Part shown: piece by piece, positions 61,801 through 64,000 of the stretch | Layout of the letters: every line of letters starts with the position of its first letter | How positions within the stretch are numbered: the first letter of the stretch is position 1 | Origin: Serripes groenlandicus | Lineage: Eukaryota; Mollusca; Bivalvia; Cardiida; Cardiidae | Assembly: GCA_031761405.1 (NCBI GenBank) | Contig: JASEVX010000011.1 | Location: 42,140,411-42,204,410, forward strand | Direction: 5' to 3' | Length of the DNA stretch: 64,000 nucleotides | The notes under the pieces: generated by a model | What the model saw: the letters and a program-made list of their open reading frames with translations, nothing else | The model's database searches: none | What the model was told of the DNA's origin: nothing | Made by a program: the position numbers and the translations under genes

Positions 61801-64000
61801 ATATTTCATACTTTTGCAGTAGATAACTTTTAAAAACATACATGAAGTCAGTGGGCAAAGGAACAATTTCTATTTTTTTTACAATATGCTTTTACCCTTT
61901 CCCACTTGCAGACGATTTTGAAAACATTTTGGAAAAAGAAGCAAATGCCAATGATGAGCAATTTTTCCTTTTGCTATTAATGCTTTCAATTCTATTTCAT
62001 AATTATACTTTCCTTTATAGAGATTTTATATATTTTTGCCAAAATGTTTTCAAATGTGTCTACTGCAGGATTGATGTATGTGGGAAATGATTAACCCTTT
62101 CCTTCATATAGACGTTTTTTCTGACGCCTCTGCAGCAGACGGCTTTTTGAAAACATAGTGACAAAAGAAGAAATTGCACAAAACGTTCAATTTCTCCCTT
62201 TGCCACAATGTTTTCCACTTTTTGTCATAGGTTATCCATTCAATTATGGAGATTTTCTATGTTTTGACAAAATACGTTCAAAGTTGTCTGCTGCAGAATT
62301 GTCGTATGAGGGAAAAGGTTAAGAAATGGCATGGATCCTTCATCTGAATCAACAGCTATGTTTTCATTCATTGAAATCTCTCGATAACTTGTATGTTTTC
62401 ATTCATTGAAATCTCTCGATAACGGGTATGTTTTCATTCATTGAAATCTCTCGATAACTTGTATGTTCCATGCTATTAAATAAACACTATAGTATGGGTC
62501 ATCAATAGAAATGTCTCAGTAACATATTTCTGTTGAGAACAACAAGATACCAAAGGTCACCAGTTTGAACCCCAAGATGGGAGGGTTCTGACTTTGGGCT
62601 TTTTCCACATAAACGTCACAAGTACTTGTTTAGTCTCCAGGACTCGGACAACAAGCATGAATAATCATGAAAGTTTGTTTCGCAATTGATGTAAAATAAC
62701 TTAAGTTTAAATTAAGATAGGGTTTATCCTCCTTCTTCCCCTGCAGATGCATTCTGACGAATCTACAGCAGAAGACTTATAAACATTGTGGCAAAAAGAA
62801 AAATTGCTTGTAATGAGCAATTTCTCCTATTGTCACGATGTTTTCAACTCTATTCAATACTTATTGCTTTTAATTCTTGCAAAGATGTTTACAAAGTCAT
62901 CTGCTGTGGGAAAGGGTTTAAAGTAATAGTTTCTGTTGGGTAAAGATCTGTTTACTGGCAGTCCTAGACCTCTATCACATGTTTGCAGAGATGGTATGCT
63001 TTGTCTGTATGGTGACAAGAATGACTCCAAGCCCACACAGTTCCTCAGTATGAACGAAGGCCAGTGTGTGGGATGTAAGCGAGACTTTAACTCTGATAAA
63101 AATCACTCGATCAAGATCATCCTGTCCGACGAGACGTCATGGTGTTTGTCTCTAGATTCGGAAGAAGAGGCCAATAAATGGCTGCAGGGACTTTGTCAAG
63201 CTGTCTCGGAAGGACTTCAAGTAAGATTGCATTCCATTTCCCTGATACAAATGACATTTGGCCCCCTTGCAGCTCATAAGTTTTTAAAACATTGTGGAAT
63301 GAAGATTAATTTCTTATGATAATCATTTTAAGCTCCTCTGGCGATTATGTCCTGGTGAATAGTTTGTCCTACATTATGTCCGGACCTTTTTTGCCACATG
63401 AGCCAAGTTTTGCCTAAACATAATATTATGTTTACCTAGATTTAAAACTTTGGGCCTACTAGTATTATGCCAATATACCTTTTTTGGCAAAAACTTTTCC
63501 AAAAAACTAAAAAAATCTGCAGCAGAGGATATTGAGAACACAGGCAAAAAAGGACAATCTCTATATATGAATGAGTTGAAAACATTGTTGAAAAGGAGAA
63601 ATAGCTTGTTATGAGCAATTCCTCCTTTCGCCACAAGTGTTTTCATAAGAATTCTGCTGCAGTTGCGTCAAAATGCGTCTGTTAATGGGAAAGCGTTAAC
63701 TAAACCACTTTTTACCTGGCAAGTCTCATTTATTTCAACAAATGCTTTCAATTATGCAGAGTCGATTGTGTTATCCATATGCTGTTGTGTTTTTGTTCTA
63801 GATGAACCCTTCCCGAACTACTGTGATACCATGCTGTATGATCCTGTCTAGACAGAAGTTACTGATGTGTCACGAAGATCTGGAAACTAACTTTGCCCGC
63901 ACCCTAGGGAGCGCGTGTGTTCCGGATATAACTGCTGTTTTGATGGACGAGGTCGACCACACCTTCTTAATCTTGGTATGGGACCCAAATTATTTTAAGT
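19765..64000 (+). CDS. PLEKHM2: PLEKHM2 (SKIP) orthologue, 16 exons seen, 3' end beyond window
   Basis: Sixteen exons with GT/AG borders and matching phases join into 3294 nt (1098 codons). The end is missing, since the human protein continues about 90 residues past the last motif seen. Residues ~10-180 form a RUN domain (HRLCEHLDHSLLHG, GRAWLFMALNES, EEFYVKDALV, then DMPYLDLCVYPP), closely matching vertebrate PLEKHM2. Residues ~216-760 are disordered, with a basic patch after LEVIRMTKKGK that is also conserved. Residues ~760-910 match the conserved pre-PH region (LDNNSMLYLSLD, TLYILQEQG, DFVS). LVHWEDP at ~920 leads into a PH domain (~925-1040) ending in WLQGLCQAVSEG. The last exon has RQKLLMCHEDLETNFARTLG. 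In known animals PLEKHM2 binds Arl8 through RUN and kinesin-1 light chain through W-acidic motifs, moving lysosomes outward. Start: ATG 19765 is the first after an in-frame TAG at 19720; Met at 19819 is an alternative closer to the human start. Confidence 0.93.
20105..20510 (+). repeat. Repeat of the GGCCCTCTTG group, with G/C-run tail
   Basis: Shares CAAAGGCCAGAAGAGCTTATG and AACAATTGCTTRTGAAYGCGAT with the copy at 25505-25835, and GGATTATGGCCCTTGAAATTG with the tandem block at 22271-22753. It ends in CCTCCCAAGACGTTTCCCCC and an inverted echo, GGGAGGGAAACGTCTGCAG. Confidence 0.6.
21481..21710 (+). mobile_element. TTAA-type MITE, full 230-bp copy
   Basis: TTAACCCTTTCCCTCATATA at the left, GAGGAAAAGGGTTAA at the right, TTAA both sides. 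Arms CTCTGCAGCAGACGG and CATCTGCTGCAG; core AATTGCACAAAACGTGCAATT. A good reference copy for the family. Confidence 0.92.
22138..22255 (+). repeat. G-run repeat GGGAGGAAACGTCT
   Basis: Five or six variants of GGGRGGAAACGTCTNNAG in a row, directly before the 161-bp tandem block. The complement of the same motif lies at 20440-20490. Confidence 0.7.
22271..22753 (+). repeat. 161-bp tandem repeat, 3 copies
   Basis: TAGTTAAATATTGATGAGAG recurs at 22271, 22432 and 22593, and its start again at 22754, so the period is 161. Each unit includes GGATTATGGCCCTTRAAATTG and CCTCCATTTACTATC. Confidence 0.88.
24775..25050 (+). mobile_element. Two partial TTAA-type MITEs
   Basis: GAAATTGCTTGTTTTGAGCG, then a second start at 24870 (CCTTTTCCCACTTTAACAGA) with CTGCAGCAGACTG and GGAGATATTGCTCAATAT. 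Confidence 0.6.
25165..25397 (+). mobile_element. TTAA-type MITE
   Basis: CGCTTTCCCACATACAACAA to GGGAAAGGGTTAA, with CTGCTGCAGGCGTAC and TCCACTGCAGGTGCC arms. The left TTAA is lost. Confidence 0.75.
25505..25835 (+). repeat. Repeat of the GGCCCTCTTG group
   Basis: Starts near GGCTACAGGCCAGAAGAGCT and ends CAGGTGAACGATTATGGCCC then TCTTGTTT. Internal pieces are shared with 20105-20510 and 36600-37180 (TTCCATGGCAACGAAATGAA). Confidence 0.65.
26132..26238 (+). CDS. PLEKHM2: PLEKHM2 exon 2 (RUN)
   Basis: Acceptor CTATTTATAG, donor GTAAGC, exit phase 2. Encodes WQCHRLCEHLDHSLLHG, matching the vertebrate RLCEHLDHALLYG almost residue for residue. Confidence 0.93.
27050..28265 (+). repeat. Element with CCCCTTCGAAGAAGAGGGG start and ~165-bp tandem core
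   Basis: The start is a short palindrome around TTCGAA followed by TATATAGGAGTCACTGTGT. From about 27330 six units follow, each with TTTTGAACCGNTTGAAGGAT, CACCATACTGAGACGATGTG and GGTTCAAGGTCAAGGTCGCA. A second copy of the start lies at 33815-34130 without the tandem core. Confidence 0.8.
28773..29002 (+). mobile_element. TTAA-type MITE, full copy
   Basis: TTAA both ends, CATATAGACGCTTTCTGACG arm, CTCTGCAGCAGAAGG, core TTGCACAAAACGTGCAA, GTCGTCTGCTGCAGAATTG. It ends about 110 bp before exon 3. Confidence 0.85.
29114..29223 (+). CDS. PLEKHM2: PLEKHM2 exon 3 (RUN)
   Basis: Acceptor TTTGTTTCAG, donor GTAAGT, exit phase 1. Encodes LRHVTPGYWKIVSDFTHRD, then VTTDLGR, matching the vertebrate LSSGYW and VATNLGR motifs. 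Confidence 0.93.
29330..29515 (+). mobile_element. Partial TTAA-type MITE
   Basis: TTAACCCTTTTCCCATATACAG arm with internal deletion, then TTCTTCTGCTACAGATGTGTC. Confidence 0.65.
29638..29760 (+). repeat. Truncated AGCTCACCTG repeat (GGCCCTCTTG group)
   Basis: TTTTAGCTCACCTGAACACA and AAGTGCTCAAGG match the 5' ends at 38546 and 47328. The rest is missing. Confidence 0.6.
29806..30484 (+). mobile_element. Three TTAA-type MITEs in tandem sharing single TTAAs
   Basis: Copies lie at 29806-30035, 30032-30233 and 30230-30484. Each junction reads GGGAAAGGGTTAACCTTTTCC or GGGAAAGGGTTAGCCCTTTC, so neighbours share one TTAA (TTAG at the second junction). The first and second are in opposite internal orientation. 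The array ends 43 bp before exon 4. Confidence 0.88.
30527..30651 (+). CDS. PLEKHM2: PLEKHM2 exon 4 (RUN)
   Basis: Acceptor TGTTCTTTTAG, donor GTAAGT at 30652, exit phase 0. Encodes GRAWLFMALNESLLESYMRC, then EEFYVKDALVRDQD, the best-conserved RUN segment. Confidence 0.95.
30657..30890 (+). mobile_element. TTAA-type MITE abutting the exon 4 donor
   Basis: The left TTAA (30657-30660) overlaps the last base of the donor GTAAGT. The arm then reads ACTAAATCTGCAGCAGCCGA, with core AAATTGTTCATCATAAGCAATTT and right end TTTGAGGGAAAGGGTTTA. Confidence 0.85.
31367..31576 (+). mobile_element. TTAA-type MITE
   Basis: TTAACCCTTTCCCTCATACAG to GTATGTGGAAAATGATAAA, with a short core (GTGGCAATTTCTCC). Confidence 0.8.
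31755..31843 (+). repeat. SINE family A body fragment
   Basis: GGCAAGGCATATGTCCTAGC, CTAGCACTGGTTTC and TAAGAGAACTGTC match the 3' body of the copies at 2458 and 47082. The tRNA head is missing. Confidence 0.7.
31848..32083. mobile_element. MITE family F
   Basis: Inverted ends TATGAGCTGTTCCACGAGAA and TTCTCATGGAACGGCTCATA. Inside are GTATCGACCCGGATCAGCCT and CTTTTCGCCTCCTGTG, also found within family C. A shorter copy is at 56415-56588. Confidence 0.82.
32165..32227 (+). CDS. PLEKHM2: PLEKHM2 exon 5 (RUN)
   Basis: Acceptor TTTGTATTTACAG, donor GTAAGT, 21 codons, phase 0 both sides. Encodes KFNVLLTLTAGLENIEFQME, matching the vertebrate LTLVSGLEFIRFELD. Confidence 0.94.
32521..33060 (+). mobile_element. 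Two TTAA-type MITEs
   Basis: Copies at 32521-32806 and 32851-33060. The first is enlarged by a 53-bp internal tandem duplication (ACAGTGTCTTCAACTGTATT repeated from about 32633 and 32686). Confidence 0.82.
33148..33567 (+). mobile_element. TTAA-type MITE cluster
   Basis: A right-truncated copy at 33148-33244 runs into a full copy at 33245-33473, followed by a right-end fragment (CTGCTGCAGATTTGTTGTAT) to 33567. Confidence 0.78.
33605..33735 (-). repeat. SINE family B fragment
   Basis: GGAGTTTAACGCCGCTTTCA and CATATCACGGCAGTCAGTGC are the reverse complement of the 3' body of the copy at 7521. Confidence 0.7.
33815..34130 (+). repeat. Second copy of the CCCCTTCGAAG element start
   Basis: TACCCCCTTCGAAGAAGAGG and TATATAGGAGTCACTGTGT, then TTATTAAGTTATGGTGTAGG as at 27260. 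An open frame of 128 codons over it (33861-34247) is repeat-derived. Confidence 0.78.
34254..34483 (-). mobile_element. TTAA-type MITE, full 230-bp copy, opposite orientation
   Basis: TTAA both ends. CATACGACAATTCTGCAGCA at the left and CAGAGGCGTCAGAAAGCGTC at the right make it the mirror of 21481-21710. Core AAATTGCTCGTTTTGAGCAATTT. It ends 42 bp before exon 6. Confidence 0.92.
34526..34660 (+). CDS. PLEKHM2: PLEKHM2 exon 6 (end of RUN)
   Basis: Acceptor CCATTTTATAG, donor GTAACC, 45 codons. DMPYLDLCVYPP corresponds to the vertebrate DAPYLDLAPYMP. FDKLSICSMESIHPS begins the linker. Confidence 0.93.
34696..35281 (+). mobile_element. Two TTAA-type MITEs
   Basis: Copies at 34696-34892 (left end 35 bp after the exon 6 donor) and 35082-35281. 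Both have GGGAAAGGGTTAA right ends. Confidence 0.82.
35773..36055 (+). repeat. GGCCCTCTTG-group repeat, short copy
   Basis: Starts TTTAGCTCACCTGAATGAAG and ends GGGCCATCATGGTCCTCTTG. Confidence 0.75.
36437..37180 (+). repeat. GGCCCTCTTG-group repeat with ~170-bp tandem core
   Basis: Starts CTTTAGCTCACCCTGAGCTT with GAGTTATTGTGATCGCC. Three or four units carry TCCTTCAAGCCATGTTGATT and ACATGGCCGCCAGRGGGC. Ends GAGCCATCATGGCCCTCTTG. Confidence 0.8.
37181..37710 (+). repeat. GGCCCTCTTG-group repeat, diverged
   Basis: Starts TAGATCATTTGAGCCAAAGG and ends CACTCAGGTGATCAATTAAG with GGCCATCTGGTCC. Confidence 0.6.
37735..37958 (+). repeat. SINE family B, 5'-truncated
   Basis: GGCCAACATTCTTTCCAATG through GTTAAACCCCAATCAATCGA. 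The tRNA head is missing. A further fragment is at 38040-38145. Confidence 0.8.
38546..39172 (+). repeat. GGCCCTCTTG-group repeat with ~145-bp tandem core
   Basis: Starts TTTTTAGCTCACCTGTGCAC. Units repeat ACTAGGTCACTAGGTCAAAT, GGAAAATCTTGTTAACACTC and CAGAATGTTTGTCTTGATGA. It is cut at 39172 by the start of another 5' end (39176-39330). Confidence 0.8.
39331..40183. other. AT-rich intronic stretch
   Basis: No repeat family or gene recognised. Confidence 0.4.
40294..41350. mobile_element. hAT-like non-autonomous element, 1.06 kb
   Basis: Terminal inverted repeats TAGGGATGGGAACGAATATT and AATATTCGTTCCCATCCCTA. Flanking 8-mers AAAAAAAT at 40286-40293 and 41350-41357 are consistent with an 8-bp target duplication. 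Near both ends there are several TTCGAATATTCGAATA repeats. No transposase frame. Confidence 0.85.
41957..42247 (+). repeat. SINE family B, full copy in ORF
   Basis: A box AAGCTCAGTCGGTAGCGACG, B box GAGTTCGAATCCC, (AATC)n tail. A perfect 14-bp target duplication TCGAAATATGAAGA lies at 41943-41956 and 42248-42261. Confidence 0.92.
42266..43440. mobile_element. hAT-like non-autonomous element with 138-bp tandem core
   Basis: Inverted ends AGGGCTCTCAC and GTGAGAGCCCT. The flanks share GAGGCC (42260-42265 and 43441-43446), a worn target duplication. Inside, GCGATCCGAACATT starts two tandem 138-bp units at 42526 and 42664, and GCGAAGTCGACTTCGC palindromes lie near the right end. Confidence 0.78.
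43811..44149. other. Intronic stretch
   Basis: No feature recognised. Confidence 0.4.
44150..44957 (-). repeat. GGCCCTCTTG-group repeat, reverse, ~145-bp tandem core
   Basis: Begins AACAAGAGGGCCATGATGGC and ends CGTACATAGGTGAGCTAAAA. About five units contain GAGTGTTAACAAGATTTTCC and GACCCAGTTTCAAACTTGGC, the complement of the core at 38546 and 47328. Confidence 0.85.
45480..46487 (+). repeat. GGCCCTCTTG-group repeat, ~490-bp tandem core
   Basis: ACATCACAGGAATGTTCCTT begins two long units (45529 and 46009), each with GGTTGCTGCGGCATCAGAAA. Ends TTTAGGCCATCTTGGCCCTC and TTGTTT. Confidence 0.78.
46488..46857 (+). repeat. GGCCCTCTTG-group repeat, 5'-truncated
   Basis: Two core units, then CAGGTGAGCGATCTAGGGCC and ATCATGGCCCTCTTG. 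Confidence 0.78.
47082..47300 (+). repeat. SINE family A, full-length
   Basis: Worn tRNA head (GGTTCGATTTCC B box), then the body GTCACGGTGGAGTGTCCTTG, CTAGCCTAGTACTGATTTG, GATCATGAATAAGTGAAATG and an AAAACAAAC tail. Confidence 0.8.
47328..48519 (+). repeat. GGCCCTCTTG-group repeat, long ~145-bp tandem core
   Basis: Starts TTTTTAGCTCACCTGTGCAC and ends CGATCTAGGGCCATGATGGC. At least seven units lie between. A further partial start (TAGATCACCTGAGCCCAAGA) follows at 48567. Confidence 0.85.
48874..49323. mobile_element. Two TTAA-type MITEs sharing one TTAA, opposite orientation
   Basis: Copies at 48874-49104 (CATACGACAATTCTGC arm first) and 49101-49323 (CATATAGACACTTTCTGACG arm first). The junction is GGGAAAGTGTTAACCCTCTA. 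Confidence 0.9.
49523..49955. mobile_element. Two TTAA-type MITEs, head to tail
   Basis: Copies at 49523-49740 and 49737-49955, joined by GGGAAAGGGTTATCCCACAT. The second ends 33 bp before exon 7. Confidence 0.85.
49989..50176 (+). CDS. PLEKHM2: PLEKHM2 exon 7 (linker)
   Basis: Acceptor TTTTAATTTCAG, donor GTAAAA, entry phase 0, exit phase 2. Encodes serine-rich AVFDNPEMHRSNSQDSGSFG, then YSPSIDSGVQSDWNF. The Trp with one acidic neighbour sits where vertebrate PLEKHM2 has its W-acidic motifs, but it is not canonical. Confidence 0.88.
50195..50400 (+). mobile_element. TTAA-type MITE, 18 bp after exon 7
   Basis: TTAATCCTCTCCCACATGCA to AGTTTGCAGAAGATGTC with TTAA at 50390. A left-end fragment (TTAACCCTTTCCCTCATAGC) follows. 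Confidence 0.78.
50924..51087 (+). mobile_element. TTAA-type MITE, short copy
   Basis: TTAACCCTTTCCTACATACA to GTGGGAAAGGGTTAA, 164 bp, core deleted. Confidence 0.85.
51632..52914 (+). CDS. PLEKHM2: PLEKHM2 exon 8 (large disordered exon)
   Basis: Acceptor TTATTTTAACAG, donor GTATGA at 52915, entry phase 2, exit phase 1, 1283 nt. ELEVIRMTKKGKPQKQKKKK matches the vertebrate ELEVIRVTKKKK. The rest is Asp/Ser/Asn-rich with no Trp and repeated STPSR/TPAR motifs (HSQRSTPSRQSNSSTPSRGS). No fold is expected, so it is a long flexible linker, and phosphorylation by proline-directed kinases is plausible. Confidence 0.93.
52936..53211 (+). mobile_element. TTAA-type MITEs after exon 8
   Basis: A left-end fragment starts 21 bp after the donor (CTCTTTCCCACATACAGCAA), then a near-full copy from 52983 (TTAATCCTTTTCCTTATATA) to GAGGGAAAGGGTCAAA. 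Confidence 0.82.
53360..53515 (-). repeat. SINE family B fragment
   Basis: GATTGGGGGTTTAATGTCAT and CGAACTCGCATCCCTACCGG are the reverse complement of the SINE B tail and B-box region, strongly decayed. Confidence 0.6.
53590..54505. mobile_element. Cluster of TTAA-type MITEs before exon 9
   Basis: Worn copies at 53590-53740, 53745-53830 and 53930-54090, a full copy at 54122-54351 (TTAACCCTTTCCCTCATACG to GAGGGAAAGGGATAA), and a right half at 54350-54505 that ends 24 bp before exon 9. Confidence 0.78.
54530..54689 (+). CDS. PLEKHM2: PLEKHM2 exon 9
   Basis: Acceptor GTGTTTATAG, donor GTAAGA, entry phase 1, exit phase 2. Encodes a short helix (EQQALQAKVEELIEQKKLYT) and an acidic cluster (SDDEEDDEALTDASLRPR). 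The helix has coiled-coil-like spacing. Confidence 0.85.
54720..54880 (-). repeat. Dispersed repeat, reverse relative of 14160-14450
   Basis: CATAGGGTTTGGTTGAGTAA and TTATCTTATCCTCTG match the complement of that repeat. Confidence 0.55.
55538..56400. mobile_element. TTAA-type MITE series in intron 9
   Basis: Copies at 55538-55665 (short) and 55870-56075 (full), with fragments at 56131-56260 and 56270-56400. GGGAAAGGG ends face TTAA or TTTAAT. Confidence 0.78.
56415..56588. mobile_element. MITE family F, short copy
   Basis: AGATATTAGCCGTTCCACAA and its mirror end GGGACGGCTCATATCT. Inside are GACTCTGCGTAATGTATCGA and GAGTCCACAATGTTGG. Ends 21 bp before exon 10. Confidence 0.82.
56609..56678 (+). 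CDS. PLEKHM2: PLEKHM2 exon 10
   Basis: Acceptor TTTTATACAG, donor GTATTT, entry phase 2, exit phase 0. Encodes LDNNSMLYLSLDIVQVDAE then TVIK, corresponding to the vertebrate VDNNHLLLLMIHVF. Confidence 0.88.
56702..57568. mobile_element. TTAA-type MITE series in intron 10
   Basis: A left-half copy starts 24 bp after the exon 10 donor (56702). A full copy at 56835-57067 follows, then a worn copy at 57120-57330 and a core-deleted copy at 57385-57568. Ends are as in the reference copy. Confidence 0.82.
57569..58290. other. Intron 10, remainder
   Basis: A worn repeat around 57780-58030 ends CACTCCTCGGTGCTCTTGTT. An AAAAG|TGC acceptor at 57616 is possible, but no exon is needed here because exons 10 and 11 join in phase and align with PLEKHM2 without a gap. 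Confidence 0.5.
58293..58524 (+). mobile_element. TTAA-type MITE, full copy
   Basis: TTAACCCTTTACCACATACA to GTATGTGGGAAAGGATTAA, core AATTGCTCGTTTTGAGCAATT. Ends 52 bp before exon 11. Confidence 0.88.
58577..58729 (+). CDS. PLEKHM2: PLEKHM2 exon 11
   Basis: Acceptor TTCTTCCTATCAG, donor GTAAGT, 51 codons, phase 0. Encodes GHTEGKAKTVFIMISTHTLY, then ILQEQG and FLEIDFVS. Aligns with the vertebrate GHMEGNLQLLYVLLTDCYVYLL and LDYVSV. Confidence 0.93.
58763..58952 (+). mobile_element. TTAA-type MITE, 33 bp after exon 11
   Basis: TCAACCCTTTCCCACATACA to GTGGGAAAGGGTTAA. Confidence 0.8.
59135..59360 (+). mobile_element. TTAA-type MITE
   Basis: ACATACAACAAATCTTCGGC, core AATTGCTCATAAAGAGCAAT, CATCTGCTGCAGATTCGTC, end GTGAAAAGGGTTGAC. 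Confidence 0.75.
59499..59587 (+). CDS. PLEKHM2: PLEKHM2 exon 12
   Basis: Acceptor GCATATTTCAG, donor GTAAGT, entry phase 0, exit phase 2. Encodes LGLHSQTIHIACKNKRQQYW, matching the vertebrate VGLDQQTVKLVCTNRRKQFL. Confidence 0.94.
59610..59991. mobile_element. Two TTAA-type MITEs in intron 12
   Basis: A left-truncated copy from about 59610 (TTTTTGAAAACATTGTGGTA) to GGGAAAGGGTTAA at 59752, and a right-truncated copy at 59829-59991. Confidence 0.75.
60029..60102 (-). repeat. tRNA-like fragment
   Basis: On the - strand, GACAGTGGTACATAAAGCAT and ATGGTTCAAATCCTGTG have A-box and B-box character. Arms pair poorly, so it is probably a worn tRNA-derived repeat. Confidence 0.3.
60103..60450. mobile_element. 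TTAA-type MITEs
   Basis: A full copy at 60103-60329 (CATACGACAATTCTGCAGCA orientation), then a short core-deleted copy at 60350-60450. Confidence 0.85.
60651..60783 (+). CDS. PLEKHM2: PLEKHM2 exon 13
   Basis: Acceptor TTATTTTCAG, donor GTGAGT, entry phase 2, exit phase 0. Encodes IAILDCLASSMENSELKPG and ISLNKYITKECHCD, at the place of the vertebrate FFLASLKSAMIKG and LALAKFVAQESKC. Confidence 0.92.
60805..60950 (+). repeat. 48-bp tandem repeat, 3 copies
   Basis: AGAATTTATATGACAAGAAA, CTTGTCTAA and GGTTATGTTG recur at 60805, 60853 and 60901. Confidence 0.85.
61080..61350 (+). repeat. 78-bp duplication and partial MITE
   Basis: GCATTGACATATTATTCTAA with AATGCCCT recurs at 61111 and 61189. 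A right half of the TTAA-type MITE follows, to GTGGGAAAGGGTTAA. Confidence 0.7.
61397..61563 (+). CDS. PLEKHM2: PLEKHM2 exon 14 (start of PH)
   Basis: Acceptor TTTGATTTCCAG, donor GTTAGT, exit phase 2. Encodes CYSLVHWEDPTS and then REGTLYYKSLET...TWRLGYAILR. LVHWEDP is a PLEKHM2 hallmark, and the second part is PH strands 1-3. Confidence 0.95.
61575..62322. mobile_element. TTAA-type MITE series in intron 14
   Basis: Copies at 61575-61782 (starts 11 bp after the exon 14 donor), 61890-62094 and 62091-62322 (full; TTAA shared with the previous copy). Confidence 0.85.
62358..62465 (+). repeat. 35-bp tandem repeat, 3 copies
   Basis: ATGTTTTCATTCATTGAAAT with CTCTCGATAAC recurs at 62358, 62393 and 62428. 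Confidence 0.9.
62735..62925 (+). mobile_element. TTAA-type MITE, worn
   Basis: CCCCTGCAGATGCATTCTGA, core AATTGCTTGTAATGAGCAATT, right end GTGGGAAAGGGTTTAA. Confidence 0.75.
62989..63220 (+). CDS. PLEKHM2: PLEKHM2 exon 15 (PH)
   Basis: Acceptor ACATGTTTGCAG, donor GTAAGA, entry phase 2, exit phase 0. Encodes DGMLCLYGDKNDSKPTQFLS, CVGCKRDF, IKIILSDETSWCLSLDS and KWLQGLCQAVSEGLQ: the remaining PH strands and C-terminal helix with its conserved Trp. Confidence 0.95.
63235..63700 (+). mobile_element. TTAA-type MITE remnants in intron 15
   Basis: Fragment from 63235 (CATTTCCCTGATACAAATGA) and a worn copy at 63510-63700 (AATCTGCAGCAGAGGATATT, core GAAATAGCTTGTTATGAGCA, end AATGGGAAAGCGTTAAC). 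Confidence 0.7.
63802..63975 (+). CDS. PLEKHM2: PLEKHM2 exon 16
   Basis: Acceptor TTTTTGTTCTAG, donor GTATGG, 58 codons, phase 0. Encodes VIPCCMILSRQKLLMCHEDL, then TNFARTLGSACVPDITAV. Aligns with the vertebrate CLVLTDDRLFTCHEDCQTSFFRSLG. The rest of the protein lies past the window. Confidence 0.93.

Overview
The window is intron-rich, AT-rich animal nuclear DNA, most likely from a bivalve mollusc. That assignment is inference: it rests on tRNA-headed SINEs, very dense small inverted-repeat transposons, mollusc-like repeats that end in a GGCCCTCTTG motif, and two animal genes split by canonical GT/AG introns. No bacterial feature (operon, Shine-Dalgarno site, CRISPR array) is present.

Two genes can be supported, both on the + strand. 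(1) A secreted lipocalin-like (ApoD-type) gene runs from 3635 to about 16420. It has a signal-peptide exon, a GTWY exon, a strand-forming DYSKY exon and a short last exon that ends in Cys-Pro-stop, followed by an AATAAA signal. With a weak 64-nt exon included, the seven exons keep one frame and give about 229 residues. (2) A PLEKHM2/SKIP orthologue runs from 19765 to past the end of the window. Sixteen consecutive exons (3294 nt, 1098 codons, all phases compatible) cover the N-terminal RUN domain, a long acidic/serine-rich disordered exon, the conserved C-terminal region and the PH domain. The last exon or exons lie beyond base 64000. PLEKHM2 in other animals links Arl8-GTP on lysosomes to kinesin-1 for outward lysosome transport.

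Layout: 1-3600 holds simple and SINE repeats. 3635-16420 is the lipocalin gene, whose 6.5-kb first intron carries a 4.8-kb element with about 640-bp inverted arms; decayed Ty3/gypsy-type gag-pol sequence on the - strand lies between the arms. 16540-17915 is a 50-bp satellite just downstream of the lipocalin poly(A) signal. 18000-19760 is intergenic. The PLEKHM2 gene fills the rest. Its 15.3-kb intron 6 holds SINEs, a repeat family built of tandem cores between common ends, and a broken, unnamed cysteine-rich ORF split by three separate transposon insertions.

The dominant feature is a roughly 230-bp palindromic MITE with TTAA target duplications and CCCTTTCCC ends, hence piggyBac-like. More than forty full or partial copies occupy the PLEKHM2 introns, often back to back sharing one TTAA and often within a few tens of bases of a splice site. 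In one case the TTAA overlaps the 5' splice site itself. A second MITE family with 5-bp duplications sits exactly at a lipocalin 3' splice site.
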